In this document: in pieces, positions 37,161 through 39,811 of the stretch
How the letters are laid out: every line of letters begins with the position of its first letter
How positions within the stretch are numbered: the stretch's first letter is position 1
Origin: a virus
Virus record (IMG/VR): IMGVR_UViG_3300042564_000538
Location: 1-39,811 of that record
Length of the DNA stretch: 39,811 bases
Strand: one strand, 5' to 3'
The notes under the pieces: model-generated
The model's input: the letters and a program-made list of their open reading frames with translations, nothing else
Databases searched by the model: none
Told to the model about the DNA's origin: nothing
Translations under genes and position numbers: made by a program

Positions 37161-37220
37161 CTTTCCTCCAACAAAATCGAGTAAGAGTACTCTCTCGAAT
37201 ACCCTTACGCAATTCACTGA

Positions 37221-37481
37221 TTAACTACGTGTGAATACTTGCGCACCAAATACTTGGTTAGCCAGTTGAACCATCTTGCGTGATGGCTTACCGATACGGT
37301 ACTTAGTTGTCTCTGTGCCATCGGCTAGAGTTGCTCGGTTACCGTATACACAGTGACCTTGATTGCGCAATTGAAAAATTGCATCGTGGGGATTCTTCAA
37401 ACCGAAAGATCCAGCGATTTGCTTGGCAGTAACTTCAGCACCAGTGCTTAGGTAATTCAATAGTTTTGCTTGCTTGGACAT
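37221..37481 (-). CDS. Small winged-helix-like protein
   Basis: The start at ATG 37481 (MSKQAKLLNYLSTGAEVTAK) gives 86 residues. The helix-turn-helix pattern LLNYLSTGAEVTAKQIAGSF followed by GLKNPHDAIFQLRNQGHCVY and a wing-like TTKYRIG is typical of small phage DNA-binding proteins. It could regulate transcription. The terminator at 37521-37547 lies between it and the gene before, so its promoter is not obvious. Confidence 0.65.
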   Translation of the reverse strand: MSKQAKLLNYLSTGAEVTAKQIAGSFGLKNPHDAIFQLRNQGHCVYGNRATLADGTETTKYRIGKPSRKMVQLANQVFGAQVFTRS

Positions 37482-37520
37482 TAAATAATATCTCCATAAT
37501 AACACCATCATTAAAAAAGA

Positions 37521-37547
37521 TGGTAGGGGGGATGGCAACCCCTACCA
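37521..37547 (-). terminator. Intrinsic terminator
   Basis: Minus strand TGGTAGGGG...CCCCTACCA, nine pairs with a 9-base loop, followed by TCTTTTTT. It ends the unit of the gene at 37559-38029. Confidence 0.88.
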
Positions 37548-37558
37548 CCTGCGAGAAC

Positions 37559-38029
37559 TTAAACTTCGATGCCGTTGTCACGCAGGATCTGATTGAAGTC
37601 TTCAACGTCTTCGTCAACGTATGAAGATTCTTCGACAATCCGTGCAAGACGTGAACCAGAAACAACTTCTTCATCAGAAGCGATAGATTTCTTAGTTGTA
37701 GCGATCTTCACTGCTTTAACTTTAGCAAGTGCTTTGGCAACTTTGTTAACCTTGGCAGGTTTTACAGATGCTTTAGCATAGTCGCTAAGGTCATGTTCAG
37801 TAGGCAAAGGCAATTGGTAAATACCTTTCTCTACTTTGTTGCTTTTAAACAACCAGTTTGGATAACCAATCTTAACACCACCAGCATCACGCTGTGAGGC
37901 AAGATCTTGAGTAATGGCAACCACTTCTTTCAAAGTGATACGACCAGTTGCTTTAAGAGCAGGGGAGTGCTCAATCAAAGCAATTACACATTTCTTTTGG
38001 GAGGTAGACAAAGCATTAAATTTCAACAT
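37559..38029 (-). CDS. Putative DNA-binding protein sharing a domain with the neighbouring AAA+ ATPase
   Basis: The 156-residue protein has an N-terminal domain with YPNWLFKSNKVEKGIYQLPL at 56-75. This matches SPKWLMENRVGRGLYAIPG in the neighbouring AAA+ ATPase, so both carry the same small domain, probably a winged-helix fold. An Ala/Lys-rich linker (KVAKALAKVKAVKIATTKKS) and an acidic tail (SSYVDEDVEDFNQILRDNG) follow. The basic linker fits DNA binding. It has its own promoter and terminator. Confidence 0.7.
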   Translation of the reverse strand: MLKFNALSTSQKKCVIALIEHSPALKATGRITLKEVVAITQDLASQRDAGGVKIGYPNWLFKSNKVEKGIYQLPLPTEHDLSDYAKASVKPAKVNKVAKALAKVKAVKIATTKKSIASDEEVVSGSRLARIVEESSYVDEDVEDFNQILRDNGIEV

Positions 38030-38061
38030 AACAAATTTCCTTTTTCAAGTTTCAAGTAACA

Positions 38062-38090
38062 ATTATACCACAAGATGGAATTAAAGTCAA
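38062..38090 (-). promoter_or_regulatory. Sigma70-type promoter
   Basis: Minus strand: TTGACT (38085-38090), 17 bases beginning TTAATTC, TATAAT (38062-38067). It lies just after the AAA+ ATPase stop and before the ATG at 38029. Confidence 0.85.
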
Positions 38091-38098
38091 CAATTATT

Positions 38099-39238
38099 TT
38101 AGAACGGGATTTCCTGAGAAGGATCTACCGCTACAGCTTCAGGCTTTGCAGGTACTTCTGGCTCAGGATTTGCAACCTTCTCGTACAAGTCGATGAATGC
38201 CATCTTAGTTGCAGAATCGAAACGATTGCAGCAAAGTTCAACAGCCTTCTTCTCATTCTTGAAGATTGCATACGCACGAACGATGTGAATCATACGACGA
38301 GTCGTAATAGTTTCATCAACGCCACCATCCTCGAAAGTACGACGAATTGCTTCAGCCCACTTCACGAGTGTCTCTGCAAACACTTCGTTGACGCACGAAT
38401 ATGTTTCCATGAGATTCTTGATAATCTTAACTTCAACTTTAGCAGTTGGGTATTCCTGTTCAAAAGTAACAGCGAATCGTTCCAAGAATGCTTCGTTCAA
38501 GACGTTCGTACCGATGTAACGACCATCATCTGAACCCTTACCCTTGGTATTCGCAGTGGCAAAGACATTGAAACCTTCTTTGGGAACGATCATTTCGTTC
38601 TTGAGTTTGAAGTAATATGGCTTACCTTCAAGAATCGGTTGTAAGCAAAGCAAAGTATTTGCAGAACCTGCATCAATCTCATCAAGCAACAGGGAAGTAC
38701 CATTACGCATAGCGATAAGCACTGGTCCTTCGACAATCTGTACGTTGCCATTCTCTAGAGTTTTGGAGCCGATGAGTTGTTCTTCATCAGTCATCATGTT
38801 GAGGTTAACACGAATCAGTGGCTTCTTGTGCTTGGCACAGATTTGTTCCACCATTGTAGATTTGCCGTTCCCAGTTGGTCCACTGATGTAGGCTGGGTAG
38901 AAGATACCCGATTTGATAATGTTCTCTAGGTCGGAGTAGTTACCGAATGGAACAAAGTTGGAGTCTTTCTTGGGGATCAAGGACTCAGTATTCGTATAGT
39001 CAACTGTGAAGGATTCCATCACTTCTTCTTTCATAACAACATTAGATTTGGATCCAGGGATTGCATACAACCCACGTCCCACTCGATTTTCCATCAACCA
39101 CTTAGGCGACGTTTTGGTGTCAAGTGCACGCATCGTCTCTAGTAGTTCGGAATTCTTAACAGTTCCAATTGATTGAACATCAGGGAACAACTCAAACAGT
39201 TTTGTTTCAAACTGCGTACGAAAGGTATCATTACTCAT
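38099..39238 (-). CDS. CobS/MoxR-like AAA+ ATPase with N-terminal DNA-binding-like domain
   Basis: The start at ATG 39238 (MSNDTFRTQFETKLFELFPD), with GGAG 6 bases upstream, gives 379 residues. The N-terminal domain ends SPKWLMENRVGRGLYAIPG. The AAA+ core has Walker A GPTGNGKS (120-127), Walker B SLLLDEIDAG (about 178-187), sensor FNVFATANTKGKG and arginine finger region LNEAFLERFAVTFEQEYP, as in MoxR/CobS proteins. Such ATPases usually work with a von Willebrand-type (CobT-like) partner. Many aquatic T4-like phages carry a CobS-like gene; the process it serves is not settled. C terminus SQEIPF. Confidence 0.82.
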   Translation of the reverse strand: MSNDTFRTQFETKLFELFPDVQSIGTVKNSELLETMRALDTKTSPKWLMENRVGRGLYAIPGSKSNVVMKEEVMESFTVDYTNTESLIPKKDSNFVPFGNYSDLENIIKSGIFYPAYISGPTGNGKSTMVEQICAKHKKPLIRVNLNMMTDEEQLIGSKTLENGNVQIVEGPVLIAMRNGTSLLLDEIDAGSANTLLCLQPILEGKPYYFKLKNEMIVPKEGFNVFATANTKGKGSDDGRYIGTNVLNEAFLERFAVTFEQEYPTAKVEVKIIKNLMETYSCVNEVFAETLVKWAEAIRRTFEDGGVDETITTRRMIHIVRAYAIFKNEKKAVELCCNRFDSATKMAFIDLYEKVANPEPEVPAKPEAVAVDPSQEIPF

Positions 39239-39270
39239 CACATTCTCCATAATAAATCATCATAACAACT

Positions 39271-39299
39271 ATTATACTGCAAGACTCAATTAAAGTCAA
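39271..39299 (-). promoter_or_regulatory. Sigma70-type promoter for the AAA+ ATPase
   Basis: Minus strand: TTGACT (39294-39299), 17 bases beginning TTAATTG, TATAAT (39271-39276). The -35 box overlaps the end of the small gene at 39296. Confidence 0.85.
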
Positions 39300-39502
39300 G
39301 CATCTTTTTGCATGTGCTCACGTGCACTTTGCAAACTGCGAATCACTTCCATCTGCTTGTGCTTCGGAAGATCAGCAACCAAACCTGCAATAATGGATTC
39401 ATAATATCCAGTTGCATAAGAATAGCTACCTTTGGTTTGCATTGAGACTTGGGAAGTATCACGCAGTTCAGCAGCTATATCAGAATAAGTAAGTTTCGAC
39501 AT
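39296..39502 (-). CDS. Small phage protein, unknown
   Basis: The start at ATG 39502 (MSKLTYSDIAAELRDTSQVS), with GGAG 6 bases upstream, gives 68 residues. It is helical, with a Tyr/Ser-rich centre (KGSYSYATGYYESIIAGLVA) and a C-terminal helix (HKQMEVIRSLQSAREHMQ). It has its own promoter and is followed directly by the promoter of the AAA+ ATPase gene. Function unknown. Confidence 0.65.
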   Translation of the reverse strand: MSKLTYSDIAAELRDTSQVSMQTKGSYSYATGYYESIIAGLVADLPKHKQMEVIRSLQSAREHMQKDA

Positions 39503-39526
39503 CATTTTCTCCTAATCAATAGAGTT

Positions 39527-39555
39527 ATTATACATCAGGTGCGAATTAAAGTAAA
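39527..39555 (-). promoter_or_regulatory. Sigma70-type promoter
   Basis: Minus strand: TTTACT (39550-39555), 17 bases beginning TTAATTC, TATAAT (39527-39532). It drives the small gene at 39296-39502. Confidence 0.85.
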
Positions 39556-39579
39556 CACCCTAGTATAATAACCCTACAG

Positions 39580-39606
39580 CTAGAAGGGGATTATTTTCCC
39601 TTCTAG
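39580..39606 (-). terminator. Terminator-like hairpin after the rightmost gene
   Basis: Minus strand CTAGAAGGG...CCCTTCTAG, nine pairs with a 9-base loop AAAATAATC. It is followed by CTGTAGGGTTATTATAC, not a clean T-tract. It starts 9 bases after the stop codon at 39616. Confidence 0.6.
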
Positions 39607-39618
39607 ATCAACAACTTA
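39597..39618 (-). repeat. GTAAGTTGTTGAT element, copy 3 (diverged)
   Basis: Minus strand GTAAGTTGTTGATCTAGAAG followed by GG, again beginning at the TAA stop codon, and merging into the terminator-like hairpin. Thirteen leading bases are shared with copies 1 and 2. Confidence 0.5.
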
Positions 39619-39811
39619 CGCAACGTATCCGATGAACTTGTTCAACAGAACACGACTAGTACGCTGTCCGCTCATTTGTTTGGTAAACATACGGGCGATC
39701 TGGCGAGCACTTTGCTTTTCCTCAACAACAATGTCTTTGTCTTCAAACACCAGCTTGTTCTGGGGAACAATAAACAAGTCATCACGACCAGTGTTTTTGA
39801 TAGAAGCAAAG
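39616..39811 (-). CDS. C-terminal fragment of an unidentified phage protein
   Basis: The last 65 codons of a gene that starts beyond the window. The residues read SIKNTGRDDLFIVPQNKLVF, EDKDIVVEEKQSARQIARMF and end LLNKFIGYVA. It lies upstream of the AAA+ ATPase gene, where a CobT-like partner might be expected, but too little is visible to identify it. The frame is open to the edge. Confidence 0.6.
   Translation of the reverse strand, partial: FASIKNTGRDDLFIVPQNKLVFEDKDIVVEEKQSARQIARMFTKQMSGQRTSRVLLNKFIGYVA

Overview
The window is a compact segment of a T4-like myovirus genome, most likely infecting an aquatic Gram-negative bacterium. The evidence is a near-complete T4-type replication module (primase gp61, helicase gp41, UvsX, polymerase gp43, DexA, ligase gp30, clamp loader gp62/gp44, clamp gp45, RegA) together with small conserved proteins and structural proteins that I recognise from marine and freshwater T4-like phages. 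Every supported gene lies on the minus strand, so transcription runs from high to low coordinates. Genes are tightly packed, often with ATGA or TAATG stop-start overlaps. No stretch longer than about 250 bases lacks a gene. Function names are my own recognition of families and motifs; no database search was run.

Layout, right to left (direction of transcription). 39.8-35.8 kb: an unidentified C-terminal fragment, a CobS/MoxR-like AAA+ ATPase, two small putative DNA-binding proteins, a dATP/dGTP diphosphohydrolase-like protein, a two-helix membrane peptide and an SPFH/prohibitin-like lipoprotein. 35.8-33.0 kb: sliding clamp, clamp loader (with a membrane protein gene inserted between its two subunits) and RegA. 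33.0-30.3 kb: small genes, an Hsp20 chaperone, and two structured intergenic regions. 30.3-20.3 kb: DNA ligase, DexA, DNA polymerase, a 2-oxoglutarate oxygenase, thioredoxin, UvsX and helicase. 20.2-13.5 kb: an accessory block placed directly behind the helicase gene. It holds a TET/JBP-type dioxygenase, a class II glutamine amidotransferase, an amidoligase, a GNAT acetyltransferase, a GIY-YIG/ParB-like fusion, an ADDT-like hypermodification transferase, a small protein and a P-loop kinase. 13.4-2.5 kb: a metallopeptidase, a possible nuclease, and a block of proteins with capsid-targeting-like N termini (a ligase-fold protein, a nucleotidyltransferase fusion, two low-complexity modular proteins), a Dps-like ferritin and structural proteins. 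2.0-0.9 kb: a putative lysis set (two spanin-like proteins and an XhlA-like protein). 0.8-0 kb: the primase, cut by the window edge.

Main biological suggestion: the 13.5-20.2 kb block looks like a DNA-base hypermodification pathway. Oxidation of a pyrimidine methyl group by the TET/JBP enzyme would be followed by phosphorylation, amino-acid transfer and further acyl or amide chemistry. Three of its proteins (the dioxygenase, the GNAT protein and the ADDT-like protein) end in short C-terminal peptides resembling the C terminus of the phage DNA polymerase, which in T4 relatives binds the sliding clamp. This suggests that base modification may be tethered to the replication clamp.

Regulation visible in the sequence: eleven sigma70-type promoters, all with exactly 17 bases between a TTGACT-like -35 and a TATAAT -10; at least three ATAAATA late-promoter-like sites; several intrinsic terminators; and two places where a promoter -10 box lies inside a perfect hairpin.
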